Below, piece by piece: positions 1 through 7,398 of a DNA stretch of 43,194 nt (the first letter of the stretch is position 1; each line of letters opens with the position of its first letter). The stretch is from NCBI GenBank assembly GCA_930979925.1, contig CAKNIB010000009.1, positions 1 through 43,194 of the forward strand, in the 5' to 3' direction. The notes beneath the pieces are model-generated. The model searched no databases and was not told where the DNA came from. It saw nothing but the letters and a program-made list of their open reading frames with translations. This DNA is from an uncultured Clostridia bacterium (lineage in GTDB: Bacteria; Bacillota; Clostridia; Christensenellales; UBA1242). Both the position numbers and the translations under genes were made by a program.

Positions 1-52
1 AAAACCGTTGATGTGAAAGCATCCTGGGGTTCGAATCCCTATCCTTCCGCCA
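1..52 (+). tRNA. tRNA-Ser (UGA likely), 3' part only
   Basis: The window opens inside the anticodon arm. Visible are the end of the anticodon loop and stem (AAAACCG), a long class II variable arm with stem GATG/CATC around loop TGAAAG (10-23), a T-arm with loop TTCGAAT, the acceptor 3' strand TCCTTCC, discriminator G and an encoded CCA (50-52). A long variable arm plus discriminator G is typical of tRNA-Ser. The anticodon lies off the left edge, so the UGA call rests only on the flanking loop sequence. The reverse strand of this stretch is in frame with the integrase described next, which marks the tRNA 3' end as a probable integration site. Confidence 0.88.
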
Positions 53-1617
53 AAAGATTGTCGTTTGAACTCAAACGGCAATTTTTTATTGTCTGCGTCT
101 GAAATCTCAATTTCTTTCTTATATATTGTCGTTCCATTATCACTATTTCCATTGTTATCATCATTATCATTTGGTCGGTTATATATTTCTTCTGCTGGAT
201 TAAGACTTGTGTTGTAAACTATTGTAATTTTGTCATCGTAAAGTAATACTTTTAAAATAAAATTATTAAAGAACTCATTTTTGTCAGTTTTGTTATCAAA
301 CTGCTTCCTTGCATATACTTTTAAAAAATTTACAATTTGTTCCTTTTCTAGTGGTTTTATTTGATGATTTTGTTCATATTCAACTTTATCTTCAAGTATT
401 GCTTTTTCATTTTCAAGTTTCATAAGTCTTTCTTGTGTTGAATTTGTTATTATACCTTTTTCCATTGCATTTAGAATAGAGTCTATCGCTCTATTCTTTT
501 CTTTTAATTCTTCTTGTATTTTTGTTAAAACTGCATTGTTAGATAATTCACTATTAAACCTATTCACAACAACTTCGGCAATACTATCAATTACATTTGG
601 CTCAAGAACATAATTTTTGGTCTTTTCAAAAACAAAATCTTCTATTGTATCTTTTCTAACATTATGTTTATCACATTTTGTGATTTTCTTTTTCTTGCCT
701 GAACACTTGTAATATCTATGAACAGCACCAGTTTTGCTTGTTCCTGTTTCTGCAACCATTGGATATCCACAATAGCCACAAAAGAGTTTACCACTTAAAA
801 TATATACATCTTCATTTAAACTATCTTTTCTTTGTCTATGTTTATGATTATCCATAATTAAATTACACCTTTTAAATACACTTTCTTCAATTATTGGTGG
901 AAATATATTAGTATAGATTTCATCGTCCATTTTGCATATTCCAATATACTTTTCATTTCTTATCATTTTAGCAATAATATTTAAACTAAACTTGTTTCCA
1001 TATTTTGTTTTAAGTCCTTTGTTGTTTAATTCATTTACAATTTCAATTGCCTTTTTGCCATTTGCATAATCTCTAAATATCTTCCTTACAATTTCACTTT
1101 CAACTTCGTTGATGATATACTTTTTGTTTACAACATCAAAACCATACAAAATATATCCACCAATATAGTTGCCTTTTATTAAACTTTCCTTAATTCCACG
1201 CTTAACCTTTTGCGAAAGCTCGGCAGAGTAATATTCTGCCATACCTTCCAAAACACTTTCCATTAAAACACCACTAGCATCGTCACTTATGTTTTCTTTT
1301 GCAGATAGAACTCTAACTCCATTCTTTTTTAATTTTGCTTTGTATGTAGCACTATCATATCTGTTTCTTGCAAATCTATCTAATTGATAAACTAAAACAA
1401 AATCAAAATCACCTTTCTTGCTATCTTCAATCATTTGTTTGAATTGCGGTCTGTTATCTGTTGTTCCAGAAAGTGCTCGGTCAATGTATTCATTAAGAAT
1501 AATAAGACCATTTCTTTTTGCATAGGCATAACATTCACGAAGTTGACCTTCAATAGATTGTTCAGTTTGATTATGCGAACTAAATCTCGCATATATTACA
1601 GCTCGTTTTTTACTCAA
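1..1617 (-). CDS. Large serine integrase, 3' end outside window
   Basis: Large serine recombinase that would insert and excise the accessory element. Translating the reverse strand from TTG at 1617 gives an open frame of 539 codons to the window edge. AAGGAG lies 7 bases upstream of that TTG. The N-terminal catalytic domain begins SKKRAVIYARFSS (Ser13 is the predicted nucleophile), followed by EQSIEGQLREC and the YQLDRFARNRYDS region. A recombinase domain, a zinc ribbon (FCGYCGYPM, then KCSGKKKK and KCDKH) and a charged coiled coil follow. The frame passes antisense through the tRNA-Ser terminator and 3' half without a stop, so the C-terminal codons and the attachment site coincide. A start-codon filter would miss this gene because it uses TTG. 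It lies just downstream of the small XRE gene at 1631-1831. Confidence 0.9.
   Translation of the reverse strand, partial: MSKKRAVIYARFSSHNQTEQSIEGQLRECYAYAKRNGLIILNEYIDRALSGTTDNRPQFKQMIEDSKKGDFDFVLVYQLDRFARNRYDSATYKAKLKKNGVRVLSAKENISDDASGVLMESVLEGMAEYYSAELSQKVKRGIKESLIKGNYIGGYILYGFDVVNKKYIINEVESEIVRKIFRDYANGKKAIEIVNELNNKGLKTKYGNKFSLNIIAKMIRNEKYIGICKMDDEIYTNIFPPIIEESVFKRCNLIMDNHKHRQRKDSLNEDVYILSGKLFCGYCGYPMVAETGTSKTGAVHRYYKCSGKKKKITKCDKHNVRKDTIEDFVFEKTKNYVLEPNVIDSIAEVVVNRFNSELSNNAVLTKIQEELKEKNRAIDSILNAMEKGIITNSTQERLMKLENEKAILEDKVEYEQNHQIKPLEKEQIVNFLKVYARKQFDNKTDKNEFFNNFILKVLLYDDKITIVYNTSLNPAEEIYNRPNDNDDNNGNSDNGTTIYKKEIEISDADNKKLPFEFKRQSFGGRIGIRTPGCFHINGF
58..88 (+). terminator. Rho-independent terminator of the tRNA-Ser gene
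   Basis: Ten-base-pair stem TTGTCGTTTG / CAAACGGCAA (58-67 with 72-81, one G-U pair), loop AACT, followed by six T. It lies six bases after the encoded CCA. The same bases are also codons of the antisense integrase. Confidence 0.85.
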
Positions 1618-1630
1618 AATATTACTCCTT

Positions 1631-1831
1631 TTAATTAAACATCTCAAAAACTTGAATTTTTAAAACTTTTGCAATTTTAAAAAGTGCAATTATTCTAAAA
1701 TTCTCACTATTAGTCATTATTTTATTTAATGTGCTTTGACTAATTTTGCACAACTTACAAAACTTGCTTTTAGACAAGTTATTATCTTTTATAAAGTTTT
1801 CTATCAATTCAGTTTTAATTGTATTTTTCAT
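1631..1831 (-). CDS. Small XRE-family regulator (66 aa)
   Basis: Helix-turn-helix protein of the Cro/C1 type. The HTH core is LSKSKFCKLCKISQSTLNKIM (about residues 19-39). There is no other domain, so it is probably a repressor or activator controlling the integrase: its stop is only 13 bases before the integrase TTG start and the two share a transcription direction. AGGAG precedes the ATG by 5 bases. The gene is transcribed from a promoter with one of three TACCATTTGGTA operators in its spacer, which suggests control by itself or by the divergent HTH gene at 1941. Function beyond DNA binding is inferred. Confidence 0.7.
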   Translation of the reverse strand: MKNTIKTELIENFIKDNNLSKSKFCKLCKISQSTLNKIMTNSENFRIIALFKIAKVLKIQVFEMFN

Positions 1832-1844
1832 ACCATCTCCTATT

Positions 1845-1912
1845 TACCATTTGGTATATATATTATATATTTACCATTTGGTAAAAGTCAAGCATTTTAT
1901 TACCATTTGGTA
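1845..1912. promoter_or_regulatory. Divergent control region with three identical operators
   Basis: Three exact copies of the palindrome TACCATTTGGTA lie at 1845-1856, 1872-1883 and 1901-1912 (27 and 29 bp apart) between divergent XRE genes. On the minus strand, TTGACT (1891-1886) and TATAAT (1867-1862) form an 18-bp-spaced promoter with the middle operator filling its spacer. The arrangement resembles a phage-type lysogeny switch. Confidence 0.8.
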
Positions 1913-1940
1913 TATACTCCTATATATAAGGAGTTTTTAT

Positions 1941-2144
1941 ATGAATAAGTTTGCAGAAAGATTAAAAGAATTACGAGAAGAAAAAAATCTTACTCAATAT
2001 GAATTATCAAAACAAATAGGAATAAGCACTGCTTGTATCAATCGCTGGGAGAAAAATTTAAGAATTCCAAACATTGACAGTATTATCATTCTTTGCAAGT
2101 TCTTTAATTGTTCTGCTGATTATTTGATAGGCTTGGAGGATTAA
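1941..2144 (+). CDS. XRE-family transcriptional regulator (67 aa)
   Basis: Single-domain HTH protein. Residues 8-60 hold a classic HTH_3 fold: AERLKELREEKNLTQ, then the recognition segment ISTACINRWEKN and the PNIDSIIILCKFF tail. ATG at 1941 is chosen because AAGGAG sits 7 bases upstream; the longer open frame from 1746 runs back through the operators and the divergent gene and is not credible. It overlaps the ribosome binding site of the acetyltransferase at 2146, so the two are probably co-translated. Likely the partner of the divergent XRE protein in a two-repressor switch acting on the TACCATTTGGTA sites. Confidence 0.82.
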   Translation: MNKFAERLKELREEKNLTQYELSKQIGISTACINRWEKNLRIPNIDSIIILCKFFNCSADYLIGLED

Positions 2145-2145
2145 T

Positions 2146-2634
2146 ATGGAATTTAGTTTAATAAAAATAAATAATAATAATTTACACATCTTAAAAAATT
2201 TATTTCAACTATACATTCATGATATATCAAAAGAACTTTCATGGAATGTCAACAACAATGGTTTATTCGAAGCATACTCTTTAGATGATTGGTTTAAAGA
2301 TAAAAATAATTTTGGATATATTATTTATGTTGAGAATAATATTGCTGGATTTGTTATGATTGATAAAGAATTTAAAGTTTTAGAAAATAAACCAGAAAAT
2401 TTAAATTTATCGGAAATTTTCATTTTAAATAACTTTAAAGGAAAAGGTTTAGCAAAAAATGTTGTTTTAAAAGTTTTTGATTTGCATAAAGCAAATTGGG
2501 AAATAAGACCCGTTCCTATGAGTAATTCTGCACATTTATTTTGGGAAAAAGTATTTTCCAAAAATTTCCCTTACATTGTAAAAAAACATGAATGGAAAGC
2601 AAATAGATTTGCTTATACATTTTCTAATATGTAA
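2146..2634 (+). CDS. GNAT-family N-acetyltransferase (162 aa)
   Basis: Predicted acetyl-CoA-dependent N-acetyltransferase. The core is recognisable: strand YIIYVENNIAGFVMI (about 66-80), then strand and loop IFILNNFKGKGLAKN (about 92-106), where FKGKGLA fits the acetyl-CoA pyrophosphate loop (R/Q-x-x-G-x-G/A), then helix VVLKVFDLHK and the late AHLFWEKVF segment. The ATG is one base after the stop of the upstream XRE gene and uses GGAGGA inside that gene, so expression is coupled to the regulator. The substrate cannot be predicted. Such cargo acetyltransferases are common on small integrated elements. Confidence 0.78.
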   Translation: MEFSLIKINNNNLHILKNLFQLYIHDISKELSWNVNNNGLFEAYSLDDWFKDKNNFGYIIYVENNIAGFVMIDKEFKVLENKPENLNLSEIFILNNFKGKGLAKNVVLKVFDLHKANWEIRPVPMSNSAHLFWEKVFSKNFPYIVKKHEWKANRFAYTFSNM

Positions 2635-2637
2635 TAT

Positions 2638-2832
2638 TTATTTCTTAAAAACATTATCAGGTGTGAGATTATTTATATCTCCACCTTTTTTAATGTAATC
2701 AATTAAATAATTGCTTAAAGTTTCTCCAACACTTTTGGTCACTGACGGATAAAATTTTGCTTGTCCTTTTCTTTCTTTGTTCGTTTTTAAATTTATGCTT
2801 TGTATATTTTTTGCATATTTTATTTTCTTCAT
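2638..2832 (-). CDS. Small basic hypothetical protein (64 aa)
   Basis: Lys-rich 64-residue protein starting MKKIKYAKN. It has a basic first half (KTNKERKGQAKF) and a predicted amphipathic C-terminal helix (VGETLSNYLIDYIKKG). AAAGGAG stands 5 bases before the ATG. It lies directly beyond the oriT-like element (2868-3013), in the same direction as the 160-aa protein at 3032, so it may belong to the same mobilisation-type block. I do not recognise a family. Confidence 0.5.
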   Translation of the reverse strand: MKKIKYAKNIQSINLKTNKERKGQAKFYPSVTKSVGETLSNYLIDYIKKGGDINNLTPDNVFKK

Positions 2833-2867
2833 TTTTACTCCTTTTGTTTGTTGAATTCTTAATAAAT

Positions 2868-3013
2868 AACGAAAACGGGCATCCCGTTTGTCGCATAAGG
2901 GGAATGGATCAATTTTGATTCTGCGAGTTTTTATTTTGCCCCAGTAAAATGCTTAATTTTACTAGCAAAAACGAGCATATTTTTTCAAAATATCCCCATT
3001 CCTTATCCTGCTT
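2868..3013. other. Element A: long inverted repeat with oriT-like nick motif
   Basis: Nested inverted repeats: outer arms 2895-2918 with 2985-3006 (ATAAGG..AATGG..TTTTGA against TCAAAAT..CCATT..CTTAT), an inner stem AGTAAAA / TTTTACT (2943-2949 with 2957-2963), and a separate flanking hairpin AAACGGG-CAT-CCCGTTT (2873-2889). On the plus strand the right arm runs into TATCCTG|C (3004-3011), which matches the nick consensus YATCCTG|Y of MOB-P (IncP-type) origins of transfer. A second copy with different stem sequences but the same layout and end motifs is at 15231-15385. Origin of transfer is my preferred reading; a structured RNA on the minus strand is the alternative. Confidence 0.6.
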
Positions 3014-3031
3014 CTAATAAATTTCTCTATA

Positions 3032-3514
3032 TCAGTCCCCATTTTTATCTTCTTCTATCCCAATTGCCTTCAAATATTCATTTTTTAGTTCCTGCAAACC
3101 TTCGGGCAATCTGTCATACATTCCAGCTTCAACATATCTTGCCTGCAATGTTCTTTCATCATCATGAGCAAGAACCAAATTATATATTCTTGACAATAAT
3201 TTTTCTATAAATATTTGTTGAACATTTATCATTTTCAAATCTTGAATATACATATTCTCTTTAACTGATAAGTGATTTTCAAAGTGAGTTATCTTTTCTG
3301 ATATACTCTCCATTTTTTGATAGTAATCTTTAAAATTTTCATCTTGCAATTCTAAAATATCCAAACCATTTGTAATAACATGAACAAGAAATTCGTTTTT
3401 GTTTCTAAAATCGGCCCTGTGCTTTTCAAAACATTTACTCAACCTTTCAATTGTTCCATAACTGTAAATTCTAAGTTTTACTTCCATAAGTTTACTTGTA
3501 TCAATCTTTTTCAT
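3032..3514 (-). CDS. Probable ribbon-helix-helix / relaxosome-type protein (160 aa)
   Basis: The N-terminal 45 residues (strand EVKLRIYSYG, then helices TIERLSKCFEKHR and NKNEFLVHVITNGLDILE) fit a ribbon-helix-helix DNA-binding domain. Residues 58-125 are charged and probably helical or coiled coil. The acidic C-terminus ends EEDKNGD. Such proteins commonly sit beside relaxase genes as MobC/TraJ-like oriT binders. Here the gene lies between the oriT-like element A and the hairpin array, with no relaxase in view. AAAGGAG is 6 bases before the ATG. A type III toxin (gene downstream of an RNA repeat array) was considered, but the protein shows none of the ToxN-type features I would expect. Family assignment is by eye. 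Confidence 0.55.
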   Translation of the reverse strand: MKKIDTSKLMEVKLRIYSYGTIERLSKCFEKHRADFRNKNEFLVHVITNGLDILELQDENFKDYYQKMESISEKITHFENHLSVKENMYIQDLKMINVQQIFIEKLLSRIYNLVLAHDDERTLQARYVEAGMYDRLPEGLQELKNEYLKAIGIEEDKNGD

Positions 3515-3597
3515 TTTATTCTCCTTTTAATTTTTATTTGTTTTTGTTCTTAGTTTTAATTTTACATTTCACACCTCCTTTTAAAATAAATTTACCA

Positions 3598-4015
3598 TTC
3601 TCGCATGGACACCATTTGTCCATACGGGGAATATTTTTACAACTTTCTCAAGCAAATTTTTACAAAGTCGCATTCACCACATTGTTCTATGCGGGAAAAA
3701 TTTTTATCCTTTCATCTCTATTATTGCATTGTCTCTTGACCACCGTTTGATCTAACGGAAAAACATTTTCACATTAATCTTACAATTCTCGCAGCACACA
3801 CATTGTGTGCAGCGAAAAAAGTTTTTTTATTTTTTCATTAGAATTTTACTACTGCCGCTGTATCACCATTTGATACAGCGAGAAAACTTTTTTGATTTTT
3901 CTAACTTAATTCTAAAACTTCCGCTGGCTCACCATTTGACCCAGCGAAAAATATTTTTTAAACTTTTTCAACTATATTATAAAAATATCGCGTGTTCACC
4001 ATTTGAACACGCGAC
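3598..4015. repeat. Array of seven hairpins, constant loop and variable stems
   Basis: Seven imperfect palindromes are centred near 3614, 3680, 3745, 3802, 3868, 3934 and 4001, so the period is 65-67 bp with one of 57. The loop is nearly constant: ACCATTT in units 1, 5, 6 and 7, ACCGTTT in 3, degenerate in 2 and 4. The arms differ but remain self-complementary: CGCTGTATC/GATACAGCG (3856-3880), CGCTGGCTC/GACCCAGCG (3922-3946), CGCGTGTTC/GAACACGCG (3989-4013), GCACACA/TGTGTGC (3794-3810). Spacers are A/T-rich with a run of A after each hairpin. No gene is seen between 3515 and 4304. Compensated arm changes argue that the hairpin itself, as RNA or single-stranded DNA, is selected. Confidence 0.8.
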
Positions 4016-4076
4016 AAAAATAAACAAATTACTATAATAAAAAATAAACTAAACACAATAAAACTACTTTATTAAT

Positions 4077-4101
4077 AAAAAAAACGACTTATTAAAGTCG
4101 T
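4077..4101 (-). terminator. Terminator of the defence operon
   Basis: Stem ACGACTT / AAGTCGT (4084-4090 with 4095-4101); on the minus strand it is followed by eight T. It lies about 200 bases beyond the last gene of the operon (stop at 4305). The 4102-4304 interval is AT-rich with no other feature I can see. Confidence 0.8.
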
Positions 4102-4304
4102 CTTAAAATATTTATTTAAAATAAATTTTATACATTATTTATAATTTTTACTTAATTTTATATATTCCTTTTCTATAGCACTAAAAATAATAATTTTGTT
4201 TTTTTAATATAACTTGAATATTCTATGCTTAAATCTAGTACAATACTTTTCTTAAAATATTTAATGTCTGCTTACTATAAACTACAATATTTAATATGAA
4301 ATTT

Positions 4305-5231
4305 TTATTTTAACCATTCAAAAAATTCTTCAATGGCTCTATTAGAGATATTATTTAAATCCGAATCATACTCTGTATTGCTTACACCATTTGGTTGTCT
4401 ACCCTGAAACTTTGGGACATCAATGGCTTTATATAATGCAATGTTTTCAATAGTATATGCTTTATTAAATTTCATTGACTTTAAATCTTCTATAGGATAA
4501 TTTAATAACAAATTTTGAATATGAGCCAAAACTTTAAGATTGTGACCACATTCCTGTTTTACAATATTTGCCAGTTCATATAAAGACAATCCTTTATCAT
4601 CTTTTCTTAAAAGAATAGATACAATCCAAATATCAAATATGTCCGTAACTAATTGTTCGTGTCTAAATTTATGAACTCTATTTTCTCCAATAGTCGATTT
4701 AACCTCAATTTTCTTTGTATCATTGATCGAAAAATCAAACTTCATTCTATCAGTAGATTGCCAATATCTATATAAATCCACACCTTTCCCATATATATAG
4801 TGCATAAATAATAACTCAGAATAAATTCCTTGAAGTTCTCTTGCGGATATTTTTTGTCTATGTGTAAATAGATCTTTCAAATACAAAAAATAATCTGTAA
4901 TTGATAAGTCTGGATTATTATTTTCAAACATATTAGTTAATTCTACAAATGCACGAATATGTCCACAATCTTTAGACATGCAAATGATTATGTCAAAATA
5001 ACCTTTATTTTCTTTGCCATCTATTGATAATAAACACTTTAAATTTTTGATTAGCATTAAATGTTTAGTTTCTTGCATTATAACAGGTTTAAGATTATTT
5101 GATTGTATTAAGAAAACGATATTTCCTTCTTTATCTAGTCCATAATAATGATCTTTTTCTTGAAAACATCTATAACCCTTTTGATTATTATTTTTTAAAA
5201 GGTTTAGTTTTTCTATTATTTTTTCTATCAT
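4305..5231 (-). CDS. PD-(D/E)XK nuclease-like protein of Z1 restriction system
   Basis: Predicted restriction endonuclease subunit, 308 aa, consistent with the 'PD-(D/E)XK motif protein' (DUF4420) family that accompanies Z1 helicases. The active-site skeleton is visible: Glu139 in the helix GIYSELLFMHYI, Asp166 in RMKFDFSI, and Glu176-Val-Lys178 in KKIEVKST. That is the D-x(n)-E-x-K pattern on adjacent strands, followed by HEQLVTDIFDIWIVSI. It is the last of five same-strand genes; its ATG is one base after the stop of the Z1 gene. It would supply the DNA-cleaving activity directed by the Z1 and GHKL ATPases. Target specificity is unknown. The family name comes from memory of the operon type. 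Confidence 0.8.
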   Translation of the reverse strand: MIEKIIEKLNLLKNNNQKGYRCFQEKDHYYGLDKEGNIVFLIQSNNLKPVIMQETKHLMLIKNLKCLLSIDGKENKGYFDIIICMSKDCGHIRAFVELTNMFENNNPDLSITDYFLYLKDLFTHRQKISARELQGIYSELLFMHYIYGKGVDLYRYWQSTDRMKFDFSINDTKKIEVKSTIGENRVHKFRHEQLVTDIFDIWIVSILLRKDDKGLSLYELANIVKQECGHNLKVLAHIQNLLLNYPIEDLKSMKFNKAYTIENIALYKAIDVPKFQGRQPNGVSNTEYDSDLNNISNRAIEEFFEWLK

Positions 5232-5232
5232 A

Positions 5233-7389
5233 TTATTTATCCTCCTTTTTTCTTGTTACATATTGAGATATTTCATCACATAATTGAGGAGGTAAATAAA
5301 ATGCAAAACAAGGAGAAAAATAATTTTCGGTTGAATTCTTTGGTTTAATCATATGAACTTGTAATTGAATGGAATTAGGTTTTTTGTCTGGAAGTTTTCT
5401 ATCTCCTTGATAATTGGTACTATAACCAATCATCAACCCAGATTCAATTGTTCCATTGCTGCTAATTGAACGTAAACCAATATCCATGTTGTCATATCGC
5501 ATAATTACTATATCAATAAGTGGTTTTAAATTTAACTGTTCAAAAACAACTTGTAAATTTTCAAAAAATTCTTTATCGAAATTGCATTTTACAGGATATT
5601 TATATTTCAGTAATAAATTTTCTAAAACATACCTATAAGCCAAATTTTCAATAAATAAATGATTATGGTTTCCATATGATCTTAAATGGATATTCTCGGG
5701 TTTATCCTTTTTAATATTTTCTAGTAAATTTCTATTATACTTAGCAATTTTCTCGTCTAAAATAATTGAATTCTGTTCTCTAATTTGAACATAATCCATT
5801 CGTTCTTCTCTGGCAACATTTGGTCGAGTCAATCTTAAAAGATTGCTATTGTTTTTAAAAATTCTAGGAATATCTTTAAAACTTTTACCAGCATTTAAAT
5901 TTTTTTGAATTGTATCCCATAAAGATTCATCATGTTCATAAATGTCATGAAAATCTTTTTTAATTTGATTTGTTGTAAAAACTCTACAAATATCTAGATA
6001 CTTTCTTTTATATCCAAACCATCGAGCCCTTTGTTCTGTATTGTCTATATTACTTTTTCCCTTTGCTCTTCTTATCAAATATGTTATAGCCAAACCTTTA
6101 ATAGTCAAGCCTCTTTCAACCATATTTCCACCTACAAATATATTTGTTTTGTAGTATTTAGAGTTTTCACTAGCATCAGTATTACTATTACAAACCATTA
6201 CACTTGAGCAACCTTGTATTGAATCAATAACAAATGGTTCAAGTTCTTCATATGTAGGCAAAATTACACCATCATCCTTGTATAAGTGGTAAGCTTGTTT
6301 TAAAATTTTCCTTAATTTTTCGAAAGCTATATCGTTAGGCATTTCTACTCTTTGTTGCCATTGATCCAAAAGAGATTGTACTTTTTCTTTTACTATTTCG
6401 TGTCCTGTCATCTGAACGCTAGGATGGAAAAGCAATGCATGATTTCCATAATCACCACGATATTTTCTTATTCCATTAGAAACAAAAAACATTGCCATCG
6501 AAATATAATAACTTTCAGGCAATCCCGGTACTTCAAATATACTAGGTTCATCTTCTTTTATTACTTTTACATATTTATCTTCATTTATTGAACTGTGAAA
6601 TTCAGCCAATCCACAATATTCTGAACTGGGTTCTACTAAACAGCCAAAATCTGGGGATAAAACATCAAAACTATCTAACAGCATATTTGCTTGTGGGGTA
6701 GCTGTCACAGATACAAAAGTATGTTTTTTTAGTGTTTGTTTTAACTTATTAACGGAGTTATAAATTGCACTTGGAAACGCTGATGTCTTTGAATACTTCT
6801 TAGTGTTTAACGTCGCCTGATCTCCTTCGTCATCAATAATAAGCGTTGGTTGTTGTTGTAAATATAAAGAAGTAAACACTTCTGCTATTTTATCTATATG
6901 CTTATTATGTTTTAAACCAACAATAACAACTTTTATTCCTCTTTTAATAAATCGTTCTACATTCTTCTCATCTATAATATCAATGTTTGTGTTTGTATCC
7001 AATACAACTAATTTGTCAGAATCTAATTCAAATGAATCTTTAATTCTTTGCTTATTTTGATCTAGTAAAATATTTTTATTTCCACCTAAGACTATTGCTA
7101 TTTTATATCCATTATCAAATGATAGTGCCATTAAAGAAATAAAGTTGGAAGTCTTCCCACTCTGTACTTTACCTATAATGATACCTGTGTTTGAATTAAA
7201 ATCTTGATATGGTTTTACACAGTTTGAGAAAATTTCAACACTATTTTGAATTATACTTTCAATAGAACTAATTGGAAAATCATTCTTTTCCATATAATTA
7301 GACACTGTTTGTATAAACATTCCATCCGATATGATAGGTTCTAATGATCCATGAGTTTCCATTGGAATAATTTCAATTTGTTTTATCAT
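5233..7389 (-). CDS. Z1-domain superfamily 2 helicase/ATPase
   Basis: 718-aa protein with the Z1 endonuclease/helicase layout. Walker A is GKVQSGKT (73-80). Motif II is IIDDEGDQ (184-191), with DDEGD in place of DEAD. Motif III is SVTATPQA (227-234). The C-terminal RecA-like half has VGGNMVERGLTIKG (419-432) and the arginine-finger motif QRARWFGYK (453-461). Z1 proteins are known from predicted restriction-modification operons with MORC-type GHKL ATPases and cytosine methyltransferases. I infer ATP-driven translocation on or remodelling of unmodified DNA, passing it to the PD-(D/E)XK nuclease. The ATG lies 9 bases after the GHKL stop, and downstream spacing is one base, so the operon is tightly coupled. 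Confidence 0.88.
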   Translation of the reverse strand: MIKQIEIIPMETHGSLEPIISDGMFIQTVSNYMEKNDFPISSIESIIQNSVEIFSNCVKPYQDFNSNTGIIIGKVQSGKTSNFISLMALSFDNGYKIAIVLGGNKNILLDQNKQRIKDSFELDSDKLVVLDTNTNIDIIDEKNVERFIKRGIKVVIVGLKHNKHIDKIAEVFTSLYLQQQPTLIIDDEGDQATLNTKKYSKTSAFPSAIYNSVNKLKQTLKKHTFVSVTATPQANMLLDSFDVLSPDFGCLVEPSSEYCGLAEFHSSINEDKYVKVIKEDEPSIFEVPGLPESYYISMAMFFVSNGIRKYRGDYGNHALLFHPSVQMTGHEIVKEKVQSLLDQWQQRVEMPNDIAFEKLRKILKQAYHLYKDDGVILPTYEELEPFVIDSIQGCSSVMVCNSNTDASENSKYYKTNIFVGGNMVERGLTIKGLAITYLIRRAKGKSNIDNTEQRARWFGYKRKYLDICRVFTTNQIKKDFHDIYEHDESLWDTIQKNLNAGKSFKDIPRIFKNNSNLLRLTRPNVAREERMDYVQIREQNSIILDEKIAKYNRNLLENIKKDKPENIHLRSYGNHNHLFIENLAYRYVLENLLLKYKYPVKCNFDKEFFENLQVVFEQLNLKPLIDIVIMRYDNMDIGLRSISSNGTIESGLMIGYSTNYQGDRKLPDKKPNSIQLQVHMIKPKNSTENYFSPCFAFYLPPQLCDEISQYVTRKKEDK

Positions 7390-7398
7390 ACATTCTCC

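Noticed and set aside
3032..4015. Type III toxin-antitoxin (RNA repeat array followed by toxin gene)
   Set aside because: Position and gene size fit, but antitoxin repeats of that class are nearly identical to each other whereas these stems all differ, and the 160-aa protein looks like a DNA-binding ribbon-helix-helix protein.
3598..4015. CRISPR array
   Set aside because: There is no constant repeat of 24-40 bp with unique spacers; only a 7-9 base loop is constant and no cas genes are present.
3496..4037. Plus-strand frames across the hairpin array
   Set aside because: Composition is dominated by F, L and H from the palindromes; no ribosome binding sites; they merely traverse the repeats.
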